In this document: piece after piece, positions 9,171 to 16,581 of the stretch | Layout: every line of letters begins with the position of its first letter | Numbering within the stretch: position 1 is the first letter of the stretch | Assembly (NCBI RefSeq): GCF_019711595.1 | Contig: NZ_JAIGNR010000001.1 | Location: 372,001-436,000, forward strand | Source of the DNA: Qipengyuania sphaerica | GTDB lineage: Bacteria > Pseudomonadota > Alphaproteobacteria > Sphingomonadales > Sphingomonadaceae | Reading direction: 5' to 3' | Length of the DNA stretch: 64,000 bases | Notes under the pieces: generated by a model | The model's input: only the letters and a program-made list of their open reading frames with translations | Told to the model about the DNA's origin: nothing | Database searches by the model: none | Made by a program: the position numbers and the translations under genes

Positions 9171-10321
9171 TGGCGCAGGAGGTCGCGGCCCACGATCATC
9201 CGCATGACCTGGTTGGTGCCTTCGAGGATCGAGTGGACGCGCAGATCGCGCCAGAACCGCTCGATGGGGTATTCGCGCAAATAGCCGTAGCCGCCGAAGA
9301 GCTGCAGCGCGTCATTGACGATCTTGCTGCCGCTGTCGGTGGCGAGGCGCTTGGCCATGGCGGAGAACTTGCTCTTGTCGGGTGCGCCATCGGTGACCTT
9401 GGCCGCCGCGAGATAGAGCAGCGCGCGCGCCGCCTCGAGGTCGGTGGCCATATCGGCGAGCATGAACTGGGTGTTCTGGAAGTCGGCAATCGGCGTGTCG
9501 AACTGCTTGCGGTCCCTGGTGTAGGCCACCGCCTCGTCGAGGCAGCGCTGCGCCCCGCCGAGCGAGCAGGCGCCAATGTTGAGGCGGCCGCCGTCGAGTC
9601 CCATCATGGCAAAGCGGAAGCCTTCGCCTTCATCGCCGACCCGGTTGGCGACCGGTACGCGCGCGTCCTCGAAAATGACCTGTGCGGTCGGGCTGGCATT
9701 CCAGCCGAGCTTCTTTTCGGGCTTGCCGAAGGAAACGCCGGGCGTGTCCTTGTCGATCACGAGGCAGGTGATGCCCTTGGTCTTGTGATCGCTGGTGCGC
9801 ACCATGGTGACGTAGACGTCGTTGAAACCGCCGCCCGAAATGAACTGCTTGGTGCCGTTGAGGACATAATGGTCGCCGTCGAGCTTTGCGCTGGTTTTGA
9901 GGCCTGCCGCATCCGAGCCGCTGCCCGGTTCGGTGAGCGCGTAGCTGGCGATCTTTTCCATCGTCACGAGATCGGGGAGGTATTTCTCCTTCACCTCCGC
10001 CCCGCCGAACTGGTCGATCATCCAGGCGGCCATGTTGTGGATCGAGATGTAGGCGCTGGTGGCAGGGCAGCCATAGGCCATGGCTTCCATGATCAGCGCC
10101 GCTTCCAGTCGCCCGAGGCCGATGCCGCCGCTTTCTTCGGAGACGTAAATCGCCCCGAAGCCGAGCTCCGCGCTCTGCTTGATGACGTCGCGCGGGAAGT
10201 GCGATTTCTCGTCCCACTCGGCGGCGTACGGAGTGATGTTGTCGGCGGTGAAGCGCTGCGCCATTTCCTGGATCTGCAGCTGCTCTTCGGTAAGCTGGAA
10301 TTGTCCTGAATTCGTAGTCAT
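9167..10321 (-). CDS. Acyl-CoA dehydrogenase (probable isobutyryl-CoA dehydrogenase)
   Basis: FAD flavoenzyme (384 aa) likely converting isobutyryl-CoA to methacrylyl-CoA. Family blocks: YALTEPGSGSDAAGLKTSA, GTKQFISGGGFNDVYV, the FAD/tetramer segment DRKQFDTPIADFQNTQF, FGGYGYLREYPIERFWRD, and SILEGTNQVMR, where the catalytic glutamate is expected. The start is ATG 10321 (MTTNSGQFQLTEEQ). Context with the hydratase, the hydrolase and mmsAB gives the substrate call. The 176-nt gap to the divergent DUF2892 gene must hold its promoter; it also has CTAGCG and CGCTAG arms at 10332-10353. Confidence 0.9.
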   Translation of the reverse strand: MTTNSGQFQLTEEQLQIQEMAQRFTADNITPYAAEWDEKSHFPRDVIKQSAELGFGAIYVSEESGGIGLGRLEAALIMEAMAYGCPATSAYISIHNMAAWMIDQFGGAEVKEKYLPDLVTMEKIASYALTEPGSGSDAAGLKTSAKLDGDHYVLNGTKQFISGGGFNDVYVTMVRTSDHKTKGITCLVIDKDTPGVSFGKPEKKLGWNASPTAQVIFEDARVPVANRVGDEGEGFRFAMMGLDGGRLNIGACSLGGAQRCLDEAVAYTRDRKQFDTPIADFQNTQFMLADMATDLEAARALLYLAAAKVTDGAPDKSKFSAMAKRLATDSGSKIVNDALQLFGGYGYLREYPIERFWRDLRVHSILEGTNQVMRMIVGRDLLRQ

Positions 10322-10497
10322 GGCGCGCGCTCTAGCGCCGCAAGTGCCGCTAGGGAAGGGGCGGTGACGAACCTCCTGCCCAAGCGTGGACGTTGATTCC
10401 CGCAGCGCCGATTTGCGCCAGATCAATGCGGGGTCGTCTGCATGGCTGTAGATCGGCGAAACCGGGACAGATTGGCCGGGATGCAGGAGATTATCTG

Positions 10498-10701
10498 ATG
10501 CGCAAGAACATGGGATCGCTCGACAAGACGATCCGTCTTATCTCGGCAGCGGTACTGGTCATGCTTGCCCTGACAGGAACGCTGACGGGCACACTCGCCA
10601 TCGCAGCCTATGCGATTGCGGCAATTTTCGTGGTGACAAGCCTCGTTTCGGTATGCCCGGCCTACCTGCCGTTCGGCATCAGCACCTGCAGGAAAGCTTA
10701 G
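10498..10701 (+). CDS. DUF2892 (YgaP-like transmembrane) family small membrane protein
   Basis: 67-aa inner-membrane protein. The N-terminus MRKNMGSLDKTIRL, two adjoining hydrophobic stretches (about residues 13-31 and 33-52) and the ending CPAYLPFGISTCRK are the DUF2892 pattern, in which two cysteines lie in and after the second helix. In other bacteria this domain stands alone or behind a rhodanese domain; no function is assigned. The ribosome site GCAGGAGA lies just before the ATG. It is a lone plus-strand gene between two minus-strand blocks. Confidence 0.85.
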   Translation: MRKNMGSLDKTIRLISAAVLVMLALTGTLTGTLAIAAYAIAAIFVVTSLVSVCPAYLPFGISTCRKA

Positions 10702-10717
10702 AAAACCGGCATTTGCG

Positions 10718-11104
10718 CTAGCCGACGATCGCCTCCGCCTCGATCTCGACCAGCCAATCGCTGCGGCATAGCCAGCTTGCGCCGACCATCGTTGCGGCCG
10801 GCGATGCTTCGCCGAAAAAGCGGGCGTGGACTTCGCCAACAGCTTCCTGGTCGTCGAAGTCGGTCAGGAACATGCGTGTACGGACGACATCCCCTGCCGT
10901 GCCGCCGAGCTGTTCGATGGCGCGCAGGATAAGCGTGCAGCACCGTTCGGCCTGTTCGGCGGCACCGCCAGGTGTGGAGGAACCGTCATCCTCGACCGGC
11001 CCGGTGCCTGCCACGATAATCCGGTCGCCGACGCGCACCGCGCGGGCAAAGCCGAACTTCGCTTCGAAGGGCGATCCGGTGAAGGCGTGCTTGCGGTCGC
11101 TCAT
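10718..11104 (-). CDS. RidA (YjgF/YER057c) family protein
   Basis: 128-aa trimeric RidA-fold protein. Proteins of this family deaminate reactive enamine/imine intermediates made by PLP enzymes, but many paralogues have other or unknown tasks. Visible blocks: GDRIIVAGTGPVEDDG, a central helix AAEQAERCCTLILRAIEQLGG, DVVRTRMFLTDFDD, and the C-terminal LVEIEAEAIV. The arginine in RTRMFLTD is in the usual place for the substrate carboxylate contact. Its ATG overlaps the stop of the I78-inhibitor gene (ATGA at 11101-11104), so the two are co-transcribed. Confidence 0.88.
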   Translation of the reverse strand: MSDRKHAFTGSPFEAKFGFARAVRVGDRIIVAGTGPVEDDGSSTPGGAAEQAERCCTLILRAIEQLGGTAGDVVRTRMFLTDFDDQEAVGEVHARFFGEASPAATMVGASWLCRSDWLVEIEAEAIVG

Positions 11105-11403
11105 CCGCAATAGATGCGGGTGATGATGCCGTTCGCGTCGTAGATCACGTTCACCCGGTCCTTGCGGTAGTCCATCGTGAAAACGCTGTCCGGCCCGCCC
11201 CAGCGCAGCTTGCGGGATTTGCTCATGTCGAGAATGCCGCGCCCGATCGAGCTGCTCGCCTTGCGGCCGATGAACTGCTGCGCCTCGGTGGCAGTGCAGC
11301 TGGCGGGGGGCGCGTCGGCTGCATCGAGGCCGCCGGTCGGCAGTGAACCGGCCATGCAGGCGCTCGCTGCGAGGGCAAGCGGGAGGATCGTGACGCGCAT
11401 CAT
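11101..11403 (-). CDS. Peptidase-inhibitor I78-family lipoprotein
   Basis: 100-aa exported protein. Residues 1-19 form a signal peptide with lipobox-like LAASAC or an alternative cleavage soon after. The rest has the I78 inhibitor pattern: CTATEAQQFIGRKAS, a middle helix, LRWGGPDSVFTMDYRKDR and the closing NVIYDANGIITRIYCG, with a cysteine at both ends of the domain. The family includes the Aspergillus inhibitor of subtilisin-like proteases; bacterial members are assumed to protect the cell envelope. The ATG at 11403 overlaps the stop of the upstream lipoprotein gene. Confidence 0.8.
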   Translation of the reverse strand: MMRVTILPLALAASACMAGSLPTGGLDAADAPPASCTATEAQQFIGRKASSSIGRGILDMSKSRKLRWGGPDSVFTMDYRKDRVNVIYDANGIITRIYCG

Positions 11404-11888
11404 GCCGGACACTTGGTGTAGGTCAGAGGTTCGGCAAGCGCTTCCTCGCCGAATTCGCTGCGGGTGATCGTGGTGCCGTCTTCCGACAAGGTAAGCTCCA
11501 TATCGCGGTTCCATTCCTGGCCTTCGCCGCTGAAGGCATAGGTCGCGCGGAACGAGCCGGGATCGCTCTGGGAAACCGTATCCACCACGCCGCGCGATTC
11601 ATAGAACTGTATGCCCTCGGCGTCGATGTTGACGAGACCCTTCGCGTCGCCGCGATCGGATGTGCAGTCTTCTGGCACGAGGCCCCAGCGCCCATGCAGT
11701 GCGGGCGGGATATCGCCGTCGACCATTTCGGGCGGTCCGGCGCCGTCGCCGATCCCGCCGTCGGGTTCGACCGGGATGGCGGTTTCTTCGGTGTCGGGCC
11801 TGTCTTCGATCGGTTCGGCGCAGGCGGCGAGCGCAAGCGCCAGCGAAGAAAAGGCGAGGGCGGAGCGGAAGGGGTGATGAATGGTCAT
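11400..11888 (-). CDS. Hypothetical lipoprotein
   Basis: 162 aa. Signal sequence MTIHHPFRSALAFSSLALALAAC ends in a clear lipobox (LAAC), so the mature protein should be anchored by Cys23. An acidic, proline-rich linker (residues ~24-55) is followed by a compact domain starting IPPALHGRWGLVPEDC and containing FYESRGVV and AYFSGEG-like strands (written AYAFSGEG here). The HGRWG...C opening suggests a small beta-barrel of the kind seen in sphingomonad lipoproteins, but I cannot name a family. Second gene of a four-gene run ending with ridA. Confidence 0.75.
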   Translation of the reverse strand: MTIHHPFRSALAFSSLALALAACAEPIEDRPDTEETAIPVEPDGGIGDGAGPPEMVDGDIPPALHGRWGLVPEDCTSDRGDAKGLVNIDAEGIQFYESRGVVDTVSQSDPGSFRATYAFSGEGQEWNRDMELTLSEDGTTITRSEFGEEALAEPLTYTKCPA

Positions 11889-11934
11889 GCTCCCCCAACG
11901 CTCCGCCCCGCAGCTTTATCCCGATCCTCGCCGC

Positions 11935-13170
11935 TTACGGCGCTTCGTCGGCCTGGACTTCCTCGACCGGCGCGGCGTCTTCTTCGGCCACCGTCTCGAC
12001 CACGGCTTCGGTGATGCCCGGATAGTCCATCCGCGTCATCGTCGTGCCCGAGCACATATAGGTCGCGCCATTGTGTATCTCGCCATCGACCAGTCGCTCG
12101 GCCAGATCGGGGCGGACCGAGGCGAGCGCCTCGCTCGCGACGGCGAAATCTCGGGCATAGCCCATGCCGGTGATTTTCTCGCCGTCGGGCTGCTTGGCGC
12201 CCATGAACGGGATAAGGTCGGTGAGATAGGTGATCTTCCCGGCTTCGACATGGCAAGTCGGCGCGCCGAAGCAATAGGTCGCCATGGGCACGGCCTTGCC
12301 GACCGAATCCGCGCTCAAGACATAATCGCCGGCAGTGAGCCGAACGATCTGCATCTCGTAGGGCGCCTTTCGATCCTTGCTGTTTATGCTTTCCCAATAG
12401 GTCGTGAAGTCGCCCATCTTCTTCCACTTGCGCGGCTGGTAGTGGAGATCGCCGTTTTCGGCGTCGTAACGCGCTACATCGAGCGAGCCGGAGCGGCCCA
12501 TGCTGCCTTCGTCATTGCGGCGGAAGACCACCATGATCGCTCCTTCGCCCTCTTCGAGCTGAACGGGGTCGCTGGGCGATACTTTCTTGCCGAGGTAGAG
12601 CGTGGGCGTGCCTGCCGGCGCACCGGTCATGCTGGCTTTGGTGCCCGATACCGGCTCGAAGCTGTCGAGCGTGGTAATCTCGCCTTCGACTTCCTCGGCG
12701 CCGACGATGGTGTTGAAGAAGGCATCGCGCTCCTCGTCGGTCATCGCGGCGATTGCGTCCTGCCGGGCCTGCGGCGGTTCGACAAGGCGCCAGCCGCGGA
12801 TCATCAGGCAGCTGCGGCGATTGGCGCGGCGCTGCTGGCCCTCGACGATGGCAGCGCCGATCAGGCCGCCGATCCCGCCACCCACCGCGCCTGCCAGCGG
12901 CGAGATCGCGGGATTGTACATCGCCGGATTGTAGACCGTTGTAGTGCCGGCGGGATTGCGCGAACCGCGCGCGATCAGCCGGCATTCCTGCCAGTCGCTG
13001 TCATAGTCGGCGCGGGTTGCACCCGGCTTGTTGTAGAACCGGCTGTCCTTCAAGTCGCGCGCGGCGTCCTTGGCGATTTCTTCCGGTGTATCGTCCACTT
13101 CCTGGACGGGCTGGGCCATGGCGGCAGTGGACGTGGCTGCAAGCAGCGCAGCAGTAATAAACGACCTCAT
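11935..13170 (-). CDS. Hypothetical secreted protein with glycine-zipper segment
   Basis: 411 aa with a standard signal peptide (cleavage after TAAMA, about residue 18). Around residues 90-115 the sequence PLAGAVGGGIGGLIGAAIVEG forms a glycine-zipper-like hydrophobic stretch. Further on, repeated charged and beta-rich segments and four cysteines (in YCFGAPTCH, YMCSG and upstream) suggest an extracytoplasmic domain. The last 20 residues are strongly acidic. I do not recognise the family. It is the first gene of a run leading into the lipoprotein, I78 inhibitor and RidA genes, all on the minus strand, which together may be an envelope-related group. Confidence 0.75.
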   Translation of the reverse strand: MRSFITAALLAATSTAAMAQPVQEVDDTPEEIAKDAARDLKDSRFYNKPGATRADYDSDWQECRLIARGSRNPAGTTTVYNPAMYNPAISPLAGAVGGGIGGLIGAAIVEGQQRRANRRSCLMIRGWRLVEPPQARQDAIAAMTDEERDAFFNTIVGAEEVEGEITTLDSFEPVSGTKASMTGAPAGTPTLYLGKKVSPSDPVQLEEGEGAIMVVFRRNDEGSMGRSGSLDVARYDAENGDLHYQPRKWKKMGDFTTYWESINSKDRKAPYEMQIVRLTAGDYVLSADSVGKAVPMATYCFGAPTCHVEAGKITYLTDLIPFMGAKQPDGEKITGMGYARDFAVASEALASVRPDLAERLVDGEIHNGATYMCSGTTMTRMDYPGITEAVVETVAEEDAAPVEEVQADEAP

Positions 13171-13196
13171 CTGGATTACCCCCTTGAATTGAATCC

Positions 13197-13233
13197 GTCG
13201 GGCAGCGAATTATTGAACAATCCGCTGCCCGAC
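13197..13233 (-). terminator. Strong hairpin 3' of mmsA, without U-tract
   Basis: GTCGGGCAGCG (13197-13207) pairs perfectly with CGCTGCCCGAC (13223-13233). The 15-nt loop contains ATTG-AA-CAAT, which can extend the fold. It lies in the 90-nt gap between the mmsA stop and the next minus-strand gene. No run of U follows, so it may slow or stabilise mRNA rather than end it. Confidence 0.5.
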
Positions 13234-13260
13234 AATCTCCAATGAAGGGGATTTCCTGAT

Positions 13261-14757
13261 TTATCCCATGGTGGGGATGACGAAGGCGTTCGAGCCATCG
13301 CCGCCGCCGTCGGGCCAGCGCTGGGTGACCTTCTTCGTCTTGGTCCAGAAGCGCAGGCCTTCCATGCCGTACTGGTCGATATCGCCGAAGCCCGAGCGCT
13401 TCCAGCCGCCGAAGCTGTGATAGCTGACCGGCACCGGGATCGGCACGTTGATGCCGACCATGCCGACATTCACGCGGCTGGCGAATTCGCGCGCTGCGTG
13501 GCCGTTGCGGGTGAAGATGGCGACGCCATTGCCGTATTGGTGCTCGCTCGGCAGCTTCACCGCTTCCTCGAAATCCTTGGCGCGCACGATCTGGAGCACG
13601 GGGCCGAAGATTTCTTCCTTGTAGCTGTCCATGTCGGTGGTGACGCGGTCGAGCAGCGTGGGGCCGACGAAGAAGCCGTCCTCGTAGCCCTGCAGCGTAA
13701 AGCCGCGGCCGTCGATGACGACTTCGGCGCCTTCCTTCTCTGCCGTGTCGATCCAGCCTTCGACGCGTGCCTTGTGTTCGGGCGTGACGACCGGGCCGTA
13801 ATGCGCGTCCTTGTCGGTCGAGACGCCGACGCGCAGCGCGTTGATGGCGGGGATGAGCTTGTCGCGCAGGCGGTTCGCGGTGTCCTCGCCCACGGGGACG
13901 ACAACTGGCAGCGCCATGCAGCGCTCGCCTGCCGAGCCGAATGCAGCCCCGGCAAGGTCGTTAACGACCTGGTCGAGGTCGGCGTCGGGCATGACGATGC
14001 CGTGGTTCTTCGCTCCGCCGAAGGCCTGCACGCGCTTCGCATTCGCGCTCCCTCGCGAGTAGATATACTGAGCGATGTCCGAGGAGCCGACGAAGCTGAT
14101 CGCCGGAATGTCGGGATGGTCGAGGATCGCGTCGACCATTTCCTTGTCGCCGTGGACCACCTGCAAGAGGCCCTCGGGCGCGCCCGCTTCGAGGAACAGC
14201 TCGGCGAGGCGCACCGGCACGCTCGGATCGCGCTCGGAAGGCTTGAGGATGAAGGCATTGCCTGCCGCAATCGCCATGCCGAACATCCACATCGGGATCA
14301 TGGCCGGGAAGTTGAACGGCGTGATCCCTGCGCCGATGCCGAGCGGCTGGCGCATCGAATAGACATCGATGCCGGGGCCGGCGCCCTGCGTAAACTCGCC
14401 CTTCAACGCCTGCGGGATGCCGCAGGCAAACTCGATGACTTCGAGCCCGCGTTGAACGTCGCCATGCGCGTCGTCGACGACCTTGCCGTGTTCGCTCGAC
14501 AGCAGTTCGGCGAGTTCCTGCTTGTGCTTTTCGACCAGCTCCTTGAACGCAAACATGATCCGCGCGCGCTTCTGCGGATTGGTCGCCGCCCATTCGGGCT
14601 GGACCTTTTTGGCTGCATCGACTGCGCGCTGGAGCAGCGCGGCATCGCCAAGTGCGACTTCGGCCTGAACCTCGCCCGTCGACGGGTTCCAGATCTTGTG
14701 AGTGCGATTGCTGGTGCCACCGGCGCCGCCGGCGATGAAATGGTCTACCTGACGCAT
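13261..14757 (-). CDS. mmsA: CoA-acylating methylmalonate-semialdehyde dehydrogenase
   Basis: 498-aa aldehyde-dehydrogenase-fold enzyme that turns methylmalonate semialdehyde into propionyl-CoA, CO2 and NADH, the last valine-specific step. The catalytic cysteine is in AGERCMALPVVV, and the NAD site follows ITPFNFPAMIPMWMF. GGAKNHGIVMPDADLDQV and INVPIPVPVSYHSFGGWK are hallmarks of the MmsA subgroup. I start at ATG 14757 (MRQVDHFIAGG), preceded by AGAGGAAACTCCC. It lies upstream of, and in the same direction as, the other valine genes, but about 2.9 kb of unrelated genes intervene. Confidence 0.95.
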   Translation of the reverse strand: MRQVDHFIAGGAGGTSNRTHKIWNPSTGEVQAEVALGDAALLQRAVDAAKKVQPEWAATNPQKRARIMFAFKELVEKHKQELAELLSSEHGKVVDDAHGDVQRGLEVIEFACGIPQALKGEFTQGAGPGIDVYSMRQPLGIGAGITPFNFPAMIPMWMFGMAIAAGNAFILKPSERDPSVPVRLAELFLEAGAPEGLLQVVHGDKEMVDAILDHPDIPAISFVGSSDIAQYIYSRGSANAKRVQAFGGAKNHGIVMPDADLDQVVNDLAGAAFGSAGERCMALPVVVPVGEDTANRLRDKLIPAINALRVGVSTDKDAHYGPVVTPEHKARVEGWIDTAEKEGAEVVIDGRGFTLQGYEDGFFVGPTLLDRVTTDMDSYKEEIFGPVLQIVRAKDFEEAVKLPSEHQYGNGVAIFTRNGHAAREFASRVNVGMVGINVPIPVPVSYHSFGGWKRSGFGDIDQYGMEGLRFWTKTKKVTQRWPDGGGDGSNAFVIPTMG

Positions 14758-14775
14758 GGGAGTTTCCTCTCTTTC

Positions 14776-14796
14776 CTTGCCAACGGCCTTGGCAAG
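14776..14796. promoter_or_regulatory. Palindrome in the mmsA leader
   Basis: CTTGCCAA and TTGGCAAG form a perfect inverted repeat around a 5-nt centre, ending 19 nt upstream of the mmsA ATG. It is close enough to the ribosome site to act as an mRNA hairpin or as a repressor site. No regulator gene is adjacent. Confidence 0.4.
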
Positions 14797-14816
14797 CACA
14801 GGGTCCGAAATCAACC

Positions 14817-14832
14817 GGTTTCAGATGAAACC
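14817..14832. promoter_or_regulatory. 16-bp perfect palindrome upstream of mmsA (candidate operator)
   Basis: GGTTTCA-GA-TGAAACC, 60 nt upstream of the mmsA start. Perfect symmetry with a 2-nt centre is typical of a homodimeric repressor site, for example of the TetR family. It differs in sequence from the palindrome before mmsB, so the two genes may answer to different regulators. Inference only. Confidence 0.45.
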
Positions 14833-14887
14833 TTGTCGCGCCGCGACGTTCACCCGACGCGGCGCACAAAGCTCGACATCGAGGATC

Positions 14888-14974
14888 TCACCAGATCCGC
14901 ACGCGGTCCTCGGGTGGAAGGTAGAGGTCGTCGTCCGGCGTCACCGCGAAGGCGCGATACCAATCGTCCAAGGC
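14888..14974 (-). pseudogene. Remnant of an M13-family metallopeptidase (C-terminal 27 codons)
   Basis: Minus-strand reading from about 14971 to TGA at 14888-14890 gives LDDWYRAFAVTPDDDL then YLPPEDRVRIW and stop. This is the usual tail of M13 (neprilysin/PepO-like) zinc peptidases, which end in a PED-RVRIW-type motif. A TAA lies in frame only two codons upstream of this tail (14978-14980), and nothing further upstream resembles the family, so the rest of the gene is gone. It borders the tRNA-Gly gene 74 nt away. The match is short, so the family call rests on the distinctive ending. Confidence 0.6.
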
Positions 14975-15047
14975 GCCTTAGATCGTTGCCAGGGCGTTGA
15001 AAGCAATTGACCGCCTGCGCGCGGCGCGGCTATTTCGCGCCCCACCG

Positions 15048-15121
15048 GCGGGTGTAGCTCAATGGTAGAGCAGCAGCTTCCCAAGCTGACGACGAGGGTT
15101 CGATTCCCTTCACCCGCTCCA
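15048..15121 (+). tRNA. tRNA-Gly (anticodon CCC)
   Basis: Cloverleaf of 74 nt including an encoded CCA end. Acceptor GCGGGTG (15048-15054) pairs with CACCCGC (15111-15117). The anticodon arm is CAGC-TTCCCAA-GCTG with CCC at 15080-15082, reading GGG codons. The T-arm has GGTTCGATTCC. The discriminator base is T15118, as in many bacterial glycine tRNAs. Confidence 0.97.
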
Positions 15122-15150
15122 AATCGCTGGGAGCGATTTGGAGGTTTTTT
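15117..15150 (+). terminator. Intrinsic terminator of tRNA-Gly
   Basis: CTCCAAATCGCT (15117-15128) and AGCGATTTGGAG (15132-15143) form a perfect 12-bp stem with loop GGG, followed by GTTTTTT. The 5' arm starts inside the tRNA's own CCA tail, so terminator folding and tRNA acceptor pairing compete for the same bases. Confidence 0.93.
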
Positions 15151-15225
15151 GCGCTACCGCCCTGCGCGCTACTTGAGCGCAGTGTTCCGAGGTCTATAGT
15201 CGCAACCTCAGAGCGCGAGGACACG

Positions 15226-15474
15226 ATGAAAATCTTCACCGATCACCCCAATTCCGTCGGCGAAACTTATGGCGAGCATTTCCTCGTCGCCACCGGGGTC
15301 GGCGCGAAGATGGTCGGGGCGGGGCTTGCCTGCTTCGTCCACGCCGTGTTCCCCTTCTGGTGCAAGTCGACCGGAAGCAAGACCATCCTCGGCTTGCACA
15401 AGCGCATCATCCACGGGCGCGAAAAATTCGACGGCAAGGCTTCCAAGGGCCATCAGAAGGACTGGTGTATCTAG
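15226..15474 (+). CDS. DUF6356-like small protein
   Basis: 82 aa. The pattern FTDHPNSVGETYGEH, a hydrophobic middle (GAKMVGAGLACFVHAVFPF, about residues 26-44) and a basic tail matches the DUF6356 family of sphingomonads as I remember it; no function is known. The single hydrophobic stretch suggests membrane association. GCGCGAGG lies 5-12 nt before the ATG. Its TAG (15472-15474) directly abuts the TGA of the convergent acyl-CoA dehydrogenase gene, with no base between. Confidence 0.75.
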   Translation: MKIFTDHPNSVGETYGEHFLVATGVGAKMVGAGLACFVHAVFPFWCKSTGSKTILGLHKRIIHGREKFDGKASKGHQKDWCI

Positions 15475-16578
15475 TCAGCTGCGGCTGAGGTTGCCGACTT
15501 TCCTCAGGTGATATTCAGAGCTGCCGAGCAAGGCATCGTTGGCGAGGATGCGCTTGTGGAGGTGGCTGACAGCCAGTTCGTCGGTCATGCCCACGCCGCC
15601 ATGCGTCTGGATCGCGGCTTCGCCCACTTCGCGGCCCAGCTTGCCGGTCTGGCCCTTGAGGATGGCCATGTCGCGCTCGGTCGCATGGCCCGCTTCCATC
15701 AGCGCTGCGGTGTAGAGCAGCGTTGCGCGTGCCTTGGTGTAAGCGATCTTCATGTCCGCAAGCCGGTGCGCGACCGCCTGGAAAGTGGCGATGGGGACAC
15801 CGAACTGCTTGCGGGTTGAGGCATATTCGGCGGTGCGGGACAGCAACTCGCCCATCGCGCCGACGCTCTCGGCACATAGCGCCAGGATCGCGGTGTCGAG
15901 GGCCTTTCGCAGAGCATCCTCGATATCGTTGGCGAGCAGGTCATCCTTCTCGACCTGGACTCCGGAAAACCGGATGTTCGCCGCGCGGCGGCCGTCGATC
16001 GTCTGGTAACCTTTGATGGTAATCCCGTCGCTGTCCGGCGAGAGGGAGAACAGCGCCAGCCGGTCTTCCAGCCGGTCTTCCAGCCGCGCGACCACCAGCA
16101 GCAGGTCGGCATCCCCGCCTGCGAGAACCATCCGCTTTTCGCCGTCGAGCATGAAGCGCTCGCCATCGCGGTGCGCGGTCATGGCGATGTGCGAGGGGTC
16201 GGCGGTGCCGTGTCCTTCCTCATAGGCGAGGGCGGCGAGTTTGCTGCCCTCCATGATCCCTTCGAGCCGTTCGTCTTCCACGCTCGCCAGCAGCGGCGCG
16301 GCGAGCAGGGTGGCGATGAAAGGCTCGGCAAGGAGATGCGCGCCGAACGGCTCGGCGACCGCGACGAGGTCCGGCGCCGTCCCGCCGAGGCCCCCCGCAT
16401 CTTCCGCTACGGGAAGAGCGAGGAGGCCGATCTCGGCGATCTGCTCCCAAATGGCTCGCGACCAGCCCTCGGCGCTGCGAACGATCTTGCTACGTGCATC
16501 GAAATCGTAGCTGCGCTGGAGGAATGAGGAGACGCTGTCGCGCAGCATTTGCTGTTCGTCGGTGAAGCTGAAATCCAT
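15475..16578 (-). CDS. Acyl-CoA dehydrogenase family protein (probable partner subunit)
   Basis: 367 aa, with MDFSFTDEQQMLRDSVSSFL at the start, FMLDGEKRMVLAGGDADLLLVVAR in the middle domain, a TRKQFGVPIATFQAVAHRLADM helix, and IQTHGGVGMTDELAVSHLHKR near the end. It lacks the YEGT/AGSNEVQR-type end seen in the neighbouring paralogue. Adjacent unequal acyl-CoA dehydrogenase genes often encode heterotetramers (known for cholesterol side-chain and pimeloyl-CoA dehydrogenases), in which each subunit gives part of the FAD site; that fits here but is inference. Only 3 nt separate it from the upstream gene. Substrate unknown. A 12-bp tandem repeat lies within it. Confidence 0.88.
   Translation of the reverse strand: MDFSFTDEQQMLRDSVSSFLQRSYDFDARSKIVRSAEGWSRAIWEQIAEIGLLALPVAEDAGGLGGTAPDLVAVAEPFGAHLLAEPFIATLLAAPLLASVEDERLEGIMEGSKLAALAYEEGHGTADPSHIAMTAHRDGERFMLDGEKRMVLAGGDADLLLVVARLEDRLEDRLALFSLSPDSDGITIKGYQTIDGRRAANIRFSGVQVEKDDLLANDIEDALRKALDTAILALCAESVGAMGELLSRTAEYASTRKQFGVPIATFQAVAHRLADMKIAYTKARATLLYTAALMEAGHATERDMAILKGQTGKLGREVGEAAIQTHGGVGMTDELAVSHLHKRILANDALLGSSEYHLRKVGNLSRS
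16056..16086. repeat. 12-bp tandem repeat inside the acyl-CoA dehydrogenase gene
   Basis: CCAGCCGGTCTT occurs twice in direct succession (16056-16067, 16068-16079), followed by a partial third copy, CCAGCCG. It keeps the frame and adds a LEDR repeat (ARLEDRLEDRLAL) in a surface region of the middle domain. Confidence 0.9.
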
Positions 16579-16581
16579 GTC

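Noticed and set aside
11881-13245. 454-codon plus-strand frame opposite the secreted protein
   Set aside because: The minus strand has a good signal peptide and cleavage site; the plus frame shows only Arg/Ala/Gly-rich shadow sequence.
16056-16086. Tandem repeat as a CRISPR or satellite element
   Set aside because: Only 12 bp, under three copies, in coding frame, no spacers; no CRISPR array or cas gene anywhere in the window.
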